From DAOMFB01 sp963721385 (GTDB lineage: Bacteria > Acidobacteriota > Thermoanaerobaculia > UBA5066), in NCBI GenBank assembly GCA_963721385.1, contig CAVRJB010000019.1, positions 992,001 to 1,056,000 of the forward strand: 64,000 nt of DNA. Reading direction: 5' to 3'. Shown here in pieces: positions 19,190 through 28,412 of the stretch. Position 1 is the stretch's first letter. Each line of letters starts with the position of its first letter. The translations under genes and the position numbers were made by a program. The notes under the pieces are model-generated. The model was not told where the DNA came from. It ran no database searches and saw nothing but the letters and a program-made list of their open reading frames with translations.

Positions 19190-20047
19190 TCAGTTCGCGA
19201 GGAGGGAGCGGAGCGCGGGCGAGAGCCACTCTTCCTCGGCCCGGCGCGATCCCCCGCGCTTTCGGAACTCCTCGAGGCTCCGCTTCGCTCGTCCGAGGAG
19301 CTCCGCGTCGCGCCGCCCGTCGAGGAGGTAGCGCGACCCGTGGACGACGGTCGAGAGAAGCCACGTCTGGGGCGCGTCGGGGCTTCGAGCGCGGAGCCGC
19401 GCGAGGCCGCTCTCGGCCTCGGCGAGCCGCCCGGACGCAATCGCCTCGACGACTGGCGCGAGGTCGCCGGGATCGGGCGCGGGGCGCGCCGGTACGGGGG
19501 TCGCGGTCCGGACCGGCGGCGGCCCGCCGCGGGGAACGGCCGGCGGCGGCACCGCGGGCGTCGCCACCATCTCGGGGGTCGGGGCGGCCGCGCTCGGCGT
19601 CGGCGCCCGGGAGGCGGCCTCGCGCTGGTCGAGCGTCCGGAGCCGCTCGAGGAGGTCCCCGAACTCCGGGTGTTTCTCGATCACCGAGGCCTCCCGGGAC
19701 CTTCGAAAGCTCTCGCGCGCCTCCGCGTCCTGTCCCAGCTCCATGTACGCGACGCCGAGGCCGTAATAGGGGTCGTAGAGGTCGACCGAGTAGCGGCTCG
19801 TCCCGAAGCGTTCCTGCGGCAGGGTGTGTCCGGTTGCGAGCGCGGCGTTAAACCGCTGAATCGCCTTGAGATAGTCGTGCTTCTTCAGGGCGGCCATCCC
19901 TTGGTCGTACTCTTTCACCGCGGCGTCGGGAGGTAGAATGCTTCCTTGTCCGAGCGCGATCCCCGAAGCGAGGAACGCGCCGAGGAACGCCCGGCCGGTT
20001 CGGCGTGGGATCGGCGTCTCCGGGGGACACTTCACGAGAGGCTTCAC
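19190..20047 (-). CDS. TPR-containing exported protein
   Basis: The 285-residue product has an N-terminal hydrophobic segment after RRTGRAFLGAF (about residues 18-35), which could be a signal peptide or anchor. Two to three tetratricopeptide repeats follow (about residues 45-130): EYDQGMAALKKHDYLKAIQR and GLGVAYMELGQDAEARESF. A Pro/Ala/Thr-rich linker comes next, then a second helical region (LAPVVEAIASGRLAEAESGL onward). The start is GTG 20047. TPR proteins act as scaffolds; nothing shows a specific partner. It is divergent from the large secreted protein gene at 20081, with only 33 bases between the starts. Confidence 0.72.
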   Translation of the reverse strand: MKPLVKCPPETPIPRRTGRAFLGAFLASGIALGQGSILPPDAAVKEYDQGMAALKKHDYLKAIQRFNAALATGHTLPQERFGTSRYSVDLYDPYYGLGVAYMELGQDAEARESFRRSREASVIEKHPEFGDLLERLRTLDQREAASRAPTPSAAAPTPEMVATPAVPPPAVPRGGPPPVRTATPVPARPAPDPGDLAPVVEAIASGRLAEAESGLARLRARSPDAPQTWLLSTVVHGSRYLLDGRRDAELLGRAKRSLEEFRKRGGSRRAEEEWLSPALRSLLAN

Positions 20048-20080
20048 GTCGTCGGATTGTAGAAGCGGAAGGGGCCCGAA

Positions 20081-23000
20081 TTGACCTCGACTCAGGGAAG
20101 AAAGTTCGTTCTCGTGGCACTCGTCGCCATGGCGGCCGGAGCATTCCACGGGGGCGCCCTCGCGGACCACGCGGACTGCCCGCCCGACAAGCCGAACCTG
20201 AACGGCCCGAGCAGCGTCCTCGCGACCGAGAGCTACTCGATCTCGTGGTCGAGCGTTCTCGAAGGCGCGGACACGGAGAACGACTACTTCGTCGTCGAGC
20301 GCTCCGCGGACCCGGCCTTCGCGGCCGCCGTCGAGCGCACGTCGACGACGCGGACGTCCCTCTCCTTCAAGGCGCCCGGCGCGAACGCCGTCACGACGCC
20401 TGTCCTGTACCACCGGATCGTCGTGCACAGCTCGTGTCCGACCATGTCTCTGATGGCAGTCGTCTCGAACACGCTGAAGGTGACGTTTCGCCTCGACTGC
20501 CCCGTTCCCGACTCCGCGCCGGCGCTGACGGTCAGCGCCATGAACCCGCCGGCCCTCTCGACGTACGTCGTCTCGTGGACGAACTTCGGCAGCGGCTCCG
20601 CCGGCCCGGGCGGGGGGTATGCCGGTCTGAAGTTCCGCCTTCGGCGGACAGCGCCGGACGGCGTCAAGGAGAGCCTGACGGACAGCAGCTCGGCTTCGTT
20701 CGCCGACTGGCCCGGCGTCTATCTTTACGAGGTGCGGGCCGAGTCGGTCTGCGGCGCGGCCGGGCCCTGGTCGCCCGCGGTCCGCGTGGTCGTCGGGTAT
20801 TCACCGACGGAGCTCCTTCTCATCTCGGAGCCGAAGCCGATCGTCGTCGTCGGAGGCCCTGCGGGCGCGGAGAGCCTCGTAACGCGGTTCACGGTGAAGA
20901 ACGGCGGCCTCCTGGCCGTCGGCGTCTCCGCTGCGGTCGACCAGCCGTTCCTGTCGGTCAGCCCGGTGGCCTTCGGCCTCGCGCCCGAGGAAACGCGGGA
21001 GATCGCGGTGACGATGGCCCTGACGTCGAACGTCCCGGCCGGCGGCACCGGCACGGTGACGCTGAGAGCCGCGGAGGCGGTGCTGACGGTCCCGATCTCG
21101 TTCTTCATCGCGGCGAACCCGGCGGCGTTTCCCGTCGTCTGGAGCGACGTGGACGCCGACGTGAATGCCCGCGGCGATTCCTTCGTCCGGTCGATCGTGA
21201 ATCCGAATGCGACGGCGGCCGCGTTCCTCGCCCTCGTCCGCCAGCCGTGGGTGGCGGTCCAGTCGCTCGACGGCCAGCCGTGGCAGAGGCCAATGGCGGC
21301 CGGCGAGGTGCGGACGGTGCGCCTTTCGATCGACCGCTCGAAGAGACGCTCGCCGATGGGAACCGAGGTCGCGACCATCACGTTGTTCACCGGGGGCCGC
21401 CCCGATCTGGCGAGCAATCTCGTCGTCGTGGACGACGGCCCGCCGCCGCCCTATACCGTGGGACCCGCGATGCCGGGGGGTCCGGGGGGAGGAGGCTCCC
21501 CGGCGGGCCCATCGCCGGCCACACGCATTCTCTTCCCGTCGCTGCCCAACGCCGTCGACGCGAAGGGAATCGGGCGCTTCACGTCCGACGTCTGGCTGAC
21601 GAACACCGATGCGGCGAAGTCCGCCGACGTCACGATGCTGATGTCGCCCGTCCTCCCGCACTACGGGCCCGGCCCCGGCGTGCCGTACGACACCCAGCAA
21701 GTCTGGCGCCTCGACCTGACGCTCGCGCCGGGCGAGACGCGCCGCTTCCGAAACCTCCTGCGGCTCATGGACTACGAGGGGGCGTGCTCGGCCGAGATCC
21801 GTTCGAACGCGACCACGGTCAGCGCGACCGCCGTCGTCAACAACCAGCCGCTCGCCGACGCGCCGGCTTCGCGCGTCGCGCTGGCGGGCGAGACGCCGCT
21901 GCTCGCCGGGTCGGCGCCCCGCACCTTCGGCTCGGAGATGCGCCCCGTGGCCCCGGGCGAGGGAGCGCGGAACGGCGGATCCGGCTTACGCCGTCTCCGG
22001 ACTCGAGTTCGACGCGAACCGGCGGACGAACCTGCTCCTCGCCGAGACGTCGGGTTACGACACGACGATCCGCGTCCAGCTCTTCCAGTCGAACGGCTCG
22101 CCCGTGACGAAGGGAGGGCAGCCCGTCGACTTCAAGCAGCTGGTGCCGGCGGGCCAGACCGTCCAGGTCAACTACCCGGACCTCTTCGAGGACGGGGCCG
22201 CCTACGCGAGCGCGTACTCCTGGGGTCTCGTCACGTTCGACTCGAGCGCCACCGACTCCTTCGGCGTCCCGGCGGGGTCGGTCGTTCCGCTCGCCACGGT
22301 GATCGACAACCGGACGCAGGACACCTCCCTCCGCGTCGGCACCTCGACCCGCTCGCTGAACCCGGTCCTGCAGCCGGCGGCCCGGGCGGCGCCGGCCGGG
22401 CGCGAGGCGCTGTCGGTCTCCGAGCCGCAGACGACGCTGCCGTTCGACGGCGGCCCGGCGCCCCTCTTCTTCCCGGCCGCGCACGCCGTCGGCGCGCCGC
22501 TCGCGAGCGGGAACGCACCGGTCTGGAGAACGCGCGTGACGCTGACGAACACGTCGACGGCGCAGCGGCAGGTGCAGCTGACGTTCGTGGACCAGGTGGG
22601 CGGCGCGATCCCGGGCGCGACCTTCGGCGTCGGCCTGACGCCGCAGGGCGTCTTTTCGTCCGAGGACCTCCTCGTCCAGGCCTTCGGGACGCCGGAGGCA
22701 GGCCGCGCGTACGGCGGCGTCCGGATCGAGAACGTCAAGAACCCGGACGGTTCGTGGTTCAGCACCTGGCAGGACGTCGACGTCCAGACCGAGGTCTACA
22801 CCGTCGACCCGAACGCCTCGTCGGCGCCTCTCGGGGAGTTCCGGACCGGGATGGAGGCCTACCCGTACTGGCACGGCTACTCGTCGTTCCAGTCGAACCT
22901 CGGGACGGTCGCGATGGAGGGGGCGGAGACGTCGTCGCGCTACCGGACGAACCTGATCCTGCAGGAGGTCGGCGGAGCTCTGTGCGAGGTCTCCGTCGCG

Positions 23001-23252
23001 GCCTACCTCCCTGGCTCGTTCACGCCGGTCGCGCAGACGACCGTCACGCTCAGGGCGTTCGACTATTTCTCGCAGGAGCTCTTCAAGAGCGTCCTCGGCC
23101 TGAACCTGGCGGAGCTGACCGACGTGAGGATCGTGGTCCGCCAGACCTCGGGCGACGGAGTCTTCCTGGCGTTCGCCTCGAAGATCAACCTCGCCACGGG
23201 CGACCCCGCCAACATCTTCCTGCGCCCCGCCCTCGCCGGCACGGGGCGGTGA
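20081..23252 (+). CDS. large secreted protein of unknown function with Ig/FN3-like domains (one frame break)
   Basis: The start is TTG 20081 with GGAAGGGG eight bases upstream. A signal peptide follows (KFVLVALVAMAAGAFHGGALA). The rest, about 1,050 residues, is rich in Ser, Thr, Val and Pro with beta-strand patterns. A fibronectin/Ig-like region (NGPSSVLATESYSISWSSV) is followed by a Gly-rich linker (about residues 460-475) and repeats of the type FTSDVWLTNTDAAKSADV and TRVTLTNTSTAQRQVQLTF. One frame break near 21960 moves the coding sense by one base: after RPVAPGEG it resumes as TADPAYAVSGLEFDANRRTN. Removing one base joins both parts without loss. The stop overlaps the kinase GTG by 4 bases. 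Function is unrecognised. Confidence 0.65.
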
Positions 23253-24691
23253 CGGCGTTGGAGGCCCGGCGCCCCGGATTCATCGCCCACTACCGGATCC
23301 TGAAGCGGATCGGCCGCGGGGGGATGGGGATCGTCTACCAGGCGGTGGACGAGCGGGACGGCCGGCTCATCGCCCTGAAGGTGATCCGTGACGCCGAGAC
23401 CGGGGGCGCAGAGGGAGAGCGCCACGCGCACGAGGCGCGCGTCCGCTTCGACCGCGAGGCGGAGATCCTGAAGAGCCTCCTCCACGTCAACGTCGTGGCG
23501 TTCGACGAGATCGGCGAGGAGGATGGGACGCCGTGGCTCGCGATGGAGTATCTCGACGGTGTGGCGGTCACGTCTCTCGCGGGGCGCCCGTGGACCGAGA
23601 CGGTGCCGCTCCTCGTTCAGGCGGCGCACGGGCTGGAATACCTGGCCTCCCGCGGCATCGTCCACCGCGACCTCTCGCCCGACAACATTCTCGTCATCGA
23701 GCGGGGCGGCGAGCGTTTCGTGAAGCTCCTCGACTTCGGCGTCGCGAAGCTGTTCGACCGGACGGCGGGGCTCGACTCGCTCACGGCGACGGGCTTCTTC
23801 CTCGGCAAGGTGGCCTACGGGTCGCCGGAGCAGCTCGGCGCGCTCGGCCACAACGCGACGCTCGACTGGAGGAGCGACGTCTACAGCCTCGGGATCATCT
23901 TCTACCAGGTCCTCTCGGGACGGAGGCCGTTCGAGGGAAAGGCGCCGGTCGAGTACATCGCGGCGCACCTGAACACCGAGCCCGCGCCCGTTGCGGCTCC
24001 GCCCGAGATGCCGCCGCTCCCGATGGACCTCGTGCGGCTCGTTTCGCAGATGCTGGCCAAGCACCGGGAGGACCGGCCCGCGTCGTGGCGCGAGATCGTC
24101 GACCGCCTCGTCGCCGTCCTCCGCGACGCAGGCCAGCCGGTCCGGACGCCCACCGAGCCCCTCCCGGCGCCGCTCCTTGCGGCCCCGCCGACGACGCGGA
24201 CGTCCCTCGTCTCGCATGGCGACGGCTCGGCCCCCGGCCCCCCGCCTCCTCGGCGCGCGCTCGTCTGGGCGGGCGCGGTCGCCGGGCTCCTGCTGGTCGG
24301 CGGTGTGGCCTGGGAGGTCCTCCGGTCGGCTTCGGCGCCTCCGGTTACGGCGCCGGCGCCGGTCCCCCGCCGTGCCGCGAAAGTCTCTCCTGCACTTCCG
24401 GCGCCGGCGCCCGCGGCGGCTCCTGGCCGGCTGCAAATCTACGCCACGCCCTGGGCCCGCGTCGTCTCGATCGTCGACGTCGCCACGGGGCGCCCGCTGC
24501 CGCTCGCCGACGGCACCGAAACGCCGTGCGTCCTCGAGTCGGTCGCGCCGGGCACGTACCGCGTCCTCCTCTCCTCCCCGCCGGCCGGACAAAAGAGCGT
24601 GGAAAAGACCGTCACGGTGGCGCCGGGCGGGACGGCTTTCCTCTCGGAGGCGTTCCTCTCGAACGCGGCGCTCGTCGACTCGCTCCGGTGA
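23249..24691 (+). CDS. transmembrane Ser/Thr protein kinase with PEGA-like C-terminus
   Basis: The 480-residue Hanks-type kinase is complete: glycine loop GRGGMG (residues 23-27), Lys44, alpha-C Glu72, catalytic HRDLSPDN (139-146) and DFG (162-164). A Pro-rich juxtamembrane linker and one helix (about 337-358) place the kinase in the cytoplasm. A C-terminal periplasmic portion of about 110 residues ends in a PEGA-like beta domain (GRLQIYATPWARVVSIVD, GTYRVLLSSP). The start at GTG 23249 overlaps the stop of the large secreted protein gene, a coupling that suggests a shared process. Targets are unknown; the FHA-RDD protein is a possible phospho-reader. Confidence 0.93.
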   Translation: MTALEARRPGFIAHYRILKRIGRGGMGIVYQAVDERDGRLIALKVIRDAETGGAEGERHAHEARVRFDREAEILKSLLHVNVVAFDEIGEEDGTPWLAMEYLDGVAVTSLAGRPWTETVPLLVQAAHGLEYLASRGIVHRDLSPDNILVIERGGERFVKLLDFGVAKLFDRTAGLDSLTATGFFLGKVAYGSPEQLGALGHNATLDWRSDVYSLGIIFYQVLSGRRPFEGKAPVEYIAAHLNTEPAPVAAPPEMPPLPMDLVRLVSQMLAKHREDRPASWREIVDRLVAVLRDAGQPVRTPTEPLPAPLLAAPPTTRTSLVSHGDGSAPGPPPPRRALVWAGAVAGLLLVGGVAWEVLRSASAPPVTAPAPVPRRAAKVSPALPAPAPAAAPGRLQIYATPWARVVSIVDVATGRPLPLADGTETPCVLESVAPGTYRVLLSSPPAGQKSVEKTVTVAPGGTAFLSEAFLSNAALVDSLR

Positions 24692-24716
24692 GACAATCGC
24701 CGGGAGCCTCCCGACG

Positions 24717-26159
24717 ATGCGCTTCCCGAAGACGACCGCGACCGCGCTGCTCGCCGCCGCCTCTCTCGCCCCGCTTCCGGCCCGCGCGCAGATCGATTCC
24801 GCCCTCCTCTCGAAACTGTCGTTCAACCTGACGAACCCCGGAGGCAAGTCCCTCGCGATGGGGGGCGCCTTCACGGCGATCGCGGACGACACGACCGCGG
24901 CGCTCGCGAACCCCGCCGGCCTCGGGCTCCTCTCCTCGATCGAGTTCGGCATCTCGGCGAAGGGAATCGACGAGACGATCGGCCTCGTGACCGCGCAGTC
25001 GGCGGCCACAGGGAGCCTCACGGCGCCCTGGTCGCCGGTCCACGCGAGCCAGTCGCCGTTCACGTCGAGCAGCGTCGGCGTCGAGTACGCGGGGCTCGTC
25101 GTTCCCGTCTCCCGGCGGGTCGTCCTCGCCCTGAGCTACGCCGAGAACCTCCGGTTCGAAGGGGAAGCCGGCGGAGACGGCTACTCGTACATCGACTTCC
25201 GCGACAACCGCACGGGCGGCGTCACGCGGCGCGACATCCTCTACGAGTACCGGGAGTTCGGCGCGGTCGAGCTCCGGAACCGGCTCCTCGCCCTCTCCGT
25301 CGGCTACCGGCTGACGGAGCGGATCCGGCTCGGGGCGGGGCTGACGCTCAACAAGACGACGTTCGAGCTGAACGGCGACGCGCAGGGGCCTCACCGGATC
25401 GTGAACACGACCTACGTCTCGGCCGTCGCCGTCGACACGCGGACGCTCCTGATGCAGGTCGACGACTTCGGCGGCACGAAGCCGGGCTTCATCCTCGGGC
25501 TCCACGCGGACCTCGACGCCCGGGGGATGGCCACCGTCGGCGCCTCGTACCGGAGCGGCGCGAAGACGAACGGGACGCTCGTGATCGGAGGCGACGTCCC
25601 CACGGCGCTCGCGGAGCAGACGTCGCGGCCGTTCACGTTCTCGGTGCCGCAGGACGCGAGCGTCGGCGTCGCCGTCCGGCCGGTGCCCGGCATGACGATC
25701 GCGGCCGAGGCGCAGTGGATCGACTACGGCAGCATCTTCGACCGGCAGCTGCCGATCCAGTCCTTCAGCGGCTTCGTCGGCCCGCCCCCGGGCTTTCCGG
25801 TGGAGGGCGCGCTCGCTCAGGTGTCGCCGTCGAGAAACGCCTGGGTGCCGCGCGTCGGGCTGGAGTACGTCGCGGCCGCGGGCGCGACGCGCGTCGCCTT
25901 CCGCGTCGGCTACCACCTCGAGCCGGCCCACGGTGCGACGGCCGCGCTCGTCTTCCAGGACTCGCAGGGTCAAGCGTTCTCCATGACCGATCCGCCGTTC
26001 TCGTCGGGCGTCGGAGCCGTCTTCGACGGCGGAAAAGCCGACAACCGGTTCTCCGGCGGCCTCGGCGTGACGGTGGCTCGCTCGCTCTCGATCGACCTCG
26101 CCTTCGACGTCGGCAAGACGTCGCAGCGCTTCGCGGGGAGCCTCTTCTACCGCTTCTAG
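24717..26159 (+). CDS. OmpP1/FadL family outer-membrane transporter
   Basis: The 480-residue protein carries a signal peptide ending at PLPARAQ (about residue 22). It then has the FadL N-terminal hallmark NPGGKSLAMGGAFTAIADD, followed by ANPAGLGLL, the N-terminal hatch region of this family. Alternating amphipathic strands run to the end, and the final residue is Phe (LFYRF), a typical BAM recognition signal. FadL proteins move hydrophobic compounds such as long-chain fatty acids or aromatics across the outer membrane. The start ATG 24717 has GGGAG ten bases upstream. It lies 25 bases after the kinase gene in the same direction, so it may be co-transcribed. Confidence 0.9.
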   Translation: MRFPKTTATALLAAASLAPLPARAQIDSALLSKLSFNLTNPGGKSLAMGGAFTAIADDTTAALANPAGLGLLSSIEFGISAKGIDETIGLVTAQSAATGSLTAPWSPVHASQSPFTSSSVGVEYAGLVVPVSRRVVLALSYAENLRFEGEAGGDGYSYIDFRDNRTGGVTRRDILYEYREFGAVELRNRLLALSVGYRLTERIRLGAGLTLNKTTFELNGDAQGPHRIVNTTYVSAVAVDTRTLLMQVDDFGGTKPGFILGLHADLDARGMATVGASYRSGAKTNGTLVIGGDVPTALAEQTSRPFTFSVPQDASVGVAVRPVPGMTIAAEAQWIDYGSIFDRQLPIQSFSGFVGPPPGFPVEGALAQVSPSRNAWVPRVGLEYVAAAGATRVAFRVGYHLEPAHGATAALVFQDSQGQAFSMTDPPFSSGVGAVFDGGKADNRFSGGLGVTVARSLSIDLAFDVGKTSQRFAGSLFYRF

Positions 26160-26169
26160 AACGAAGGGC

Positions 26170-26370
26170 TCAGGTGGTTTCTTTCCGGGCGAGCGAGTAC
26201 GCCCAGAGGCAGAGGCCGCCCGCCCCCGGGAAGCCGAGCCACGAGACCCAGAGCGGAACGACTGTTGCCCCGATGAGGACGGGCTCGCTGGTGAAGAGCC
26301 GGAGCAGGTGAAGCATCGCGACGACGAGGAAGATCGTCCCCGAAAGGAGCAGATAGGGCCTGCGATTCAT
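26170..26370 (-). CDS. small two-helix membrane protein
   Basis: The 66 residues form two membrane helices: residues 7-25 (LLLSGTIFLVVAMLHLLRLF) and about 33-60. A GATVVPLWVSWLGFPGAGG loop lies between, and the C-terminus is charged (ARKETT). The family is not recognised with certainty. Similar short proteins with V-x-x-W-x-S-W-x-G/A are common conserved hypotheticals. It is on the opposite strand to the FadL-like gene and convergent with it, 10 bases apart. Confidence 0.65.
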   Translation of the reverse strand: MNRRPYLLLSGTIFLVVAMLHLLRLFTSEPVLIGATVVPLWVSWLGFPGAGGLCLWAYSLARKETT

Positions 26371-26414
26371 GATGTGGGTCCTTCTCTAACCCTCGATGCC
26401 GTCCTCAGAGTTGC

Positions 26415-26433
26415 GGAGCGGAGCGCTCCTCTT
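26415..26433. terminator. short GGAGCG/CGCTCC hairpin between two small genes
   Basis: GGAGCG (26415-26420) and CGCTCC (26424-26429) form a 6-bp stem with a 3-base loop just after the stop of the DUF4019 gene. TCTTT follows on the plus strand, but no T-run follows on the minus strand, the direction of the adjacent genes. Terminator activity is therefore doubtful. Confidence 0.25.
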
Positions 26434-26855
26434 TCACTTGATATGGTAGCCGGAGACCCTCCAGGTGCCGTCCTTGTCCTTCATGGGCGTGACGGTCTCG
26501 ATCGCGGCGGCCTTGTTCTCGAACTGCGCGTCGAACTGAATGACCACGTACTCGCCATCCGGCGCGCCGGGAAGGGTGCGGGCGAACGTGGCCGACTTGA
26601 CCTTCCGGGCCTTCAGCGCTCCAAGCGGTGCTCGGACGCCCTTGACGGCCTTCTCCCAGGCGGCCTTCGTGACGGCGGCCTTGAAGAGGGACGCCGCTTC
26701 GTCCCAGCTCTGGCCGTACTTGCCGTCGTCGACCAGGACGAGCCAGCTTTTGGCAGCAACCTGGCCTTGAGCGACGGCATCTGTGTCGGCGGCCGGCGCC
26801 GAGAAGACCAACGAGGAGGAGCGTCGCGGCGACAACGGCACAAAGGCTTCTTCAT
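26434..26855 (-). CDS. exported DUF4019-type protein (signal peptide broken by two one-base shifts)
   Basis: The mature part (about 115 residues) matches DUF4019: AAKSWLVLVDDGKYGQSWDEAA, FKAAVTKAAWEKAVKGVRAPLG, RKVKSATFARTLPGAPDGEY, and a final beta strand TWRVSGYHIK. Such proteins are small exported alpha+beta proteins of unknown role. In the mature frame the only start is GTG 26841, which lacks a signal peptide. Starting at ATG 26855 and skipping one base near 26849 and one near 26794 gives MKSLCAVVAATLLLVGLLGA followed by AADTDAV, a textbook signal peptide. The two shifts are likely sequence errors. Confidence 0.7.
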
Positions 26856-27018
26856 GGCGATCTCCTTACGAAGTGACCCGGCAGGTGCGAAACCGGCGGC
26901 AAGCTAACGATACCTCTCTCAGCGGCGGGCGCAAAGGTATCGGTCGATTCGGGTCAGAGTCGAAGCGGACCTCGCCAGGGGGTTTGTGGCCTTGGTTAGA
27001 ATCTGCGGCGCAGTACCG

Positions 27019-27461
27019 ATGTACGCGATCGTCCTTCTGGCCCAGATCGCCGCGGCACCAACGCCGGTGGCCGAGCCGGCGGCGACACCGCCGGCACGCC
27101 GTCGGCGCGGGCATCCGGGTCAGTCTCGGCGGCGCCGAGGACGCTCGCGGACGTCGCCCGCGAGAGGAAGCTCGGAAACAAGGGCGTCGAGGGCGGAACG
27201 CTCTCGGTCGCGGGCACGTCTGGCTCGCCCGCCAGCGCGACCGGCGGGAAGCCGACTCAGCCGCCTTCTCCCGCCTCGCAGGCGAAGGCTCGCGTGCGCG
27301 CCGCCGAGGCCGAGGTTCGGGCGGCACGCCGGGCGCTCGACGAAACGGTAGCGCGCACAGGGATGACGTCCGAGGACGCGGCGGTGAAGCGCGCGCGAGT
27401 CATGCTGGCGCGAAAAGAGCTCGCCGAAGCCAAGGACGCTGCGGCGCTCGCCAAGCGCTGA
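27019..27461 (+). CDS. small exported Ala/Lys/Arg-rich protein (one frame break)
   Basis: ATG 27019 opens a short signal-like segment, MYAIVLLAQIAAAPTPVAEP. The coding sense then moves one frame near 27085 and continues as AGTPSARASGSVSAAPRTLA, DVARERKLGNKGVEGGTLSV, and a charged helix with ARVRAAEAEVRAARRALDET and AKDAAALAKR to the TGA at 27459-27461. The third-frame segment has coding-like third-position GC and a helical amphipathic tail; the other frames there are Arg-rich noise. TAGAAT at 26997-27002, 16 bases upstream, could be a -10 box. No function is recognised. Confidence rests on codon pattern and the clean signal peptide. Confidence 0.5.
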
Positions 27462-27477
27462 CCTCCCGGTCCGGCGG

Positions 27478-28407
27478 TCAGGACAGCGTCCGGAAGTAGG
27501 CGATCGTCTCCTCGAGCCCGGCCTCGAGGGGGACCTTCGGCTCCCAGCCGAGGAGTGTCCGGGCTTTCGTGATGTCGGGGCGGCGCTGCTTCGGGTCGTC
27601 GACGGGGAGCGGCCGGCGGACGATCGGCGCGGGCGTCCCGGTCAGCTTCTTGATCGTCTCCGCGAACTCGAGGACGGTCATCTCGGTCGGGTTGCCGACG
27701 TTGACCGGCTCGCGAATGTCCGACATCAGGAGCCGGACGATGCCGTCGATCAGGTCGGAGACGAAGCAGAAGGAGCGGGTCTGGGAGCCGTCGCCGAAGA
27801 CGGTCAGCGGCTCGTTCTTCAGCGCCTGCCCGATGAGGGACGGGACGATCCGCCCGTCGTTCGGGCGCATCCGCGGTCCGTACGTGTTGAAGATCCGGAC
27901 GATCCGCGTGTCGATGCGGTGGAAGTCGCGGTAGGCGACGGTCATCGCCTCGGCGAAGCGCTTCGCCTCGTCATAGCAGCCGCGTGGCCCGACGGGGTTG
28001 ACGTTCCCCCAGTAGCTCTCGGGCTGCGGGTGGACGAGCGGGTCGCCGTAGATCTCCGAGGTGGAGGCGAGGAGGAAGCGCGCCTTCTTCGCCCGGGCGA
28101 GACCCAGCGCCTTGTGCGTTCCGAGCGCCCCGACCTTCAGCGTCTGGATCGGGATCTGGAGGTAGTCGATCGGGGAGGCGGGCGAAGCGAAGTGGAGGAT
28201 CGCGTCGACGGCGCCGTCGAGGTAGATGTACTCGGTGACGTCGTGGAAGACGAAGCGGAACTTACGGTTCCCGGCGAGGTGCGCGATGTTTCGCTCGTGC
28301 CCCGTGACGAGGTTGTCGAGAGCGACGACCTCGTGCCCCTCCGCGAGGAGCCGGTCCGCGAGGTGACTGCCGAGGAACCCCGCGGCTCCCGTGACGACGA
28401 TGCGCAC
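27478..28407 (-). CDS. uxs: UDP-glucuronate decarboxylase (UDP-xylose synthase)
   Basis: This short-chain dehydrogenase/reductase decarboxylates UDP-glucuronate to UDP-xylose with a bound NAD+. The 309 residues show the NAD loop TGAAGFLGSH, the UXS-specific HFASPASPIDYLQIPIQTLK, STSEIYGDP, the catalytic Y-x-x-x-K in CYDEAKR, and RIFNTYGPRMRPNDGRIVP. These features separate it from dTDP-glucose dehydratases. It lies 5 bases downstream of UDP-glucose dehydrogenase, which makes its substrate. Together they provide UDP-xylose for glycan synthesis. Confidence 0.93.
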   Translation of the reverse strand: MRIVVTGAAGFLGSHLADRLLAEGHEVVALDNLVTGHERNIAHLAGNRKFRFVFHDVTEYIYLDGAVDAILHFASPASPIDYLQIPIQTLKVGALGTHKALGLARAKKARFLLASTSEIYGDPLVHPQPESYWGNVNPVGPRGCYDEAKRFAEAMTVAYRDFHRIDTRIVRIFNTYGPRMRPNDGRIVPSLIGQALKNEPLTVFGDGSQTRSFCFVSDLIDGIVRLLMSDIREPVNVGNPTEMTVLEFAETIKKLTGTPAPIVRRPLPVDDPKQRRPDITKARTLLGWEPKVPLEAGLEETIAYFRTLS

Positions 28408-28412
28408 CGGAC

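Noticed and set aside
26783..27499. Plus-strand frame of 238 codons spanning the DUF4019 start and the small exported protein
   Set aside because: Its residues are Arg/Gly-rich. Better coding sense is found in the other two frames with a signal peptide at 27019.
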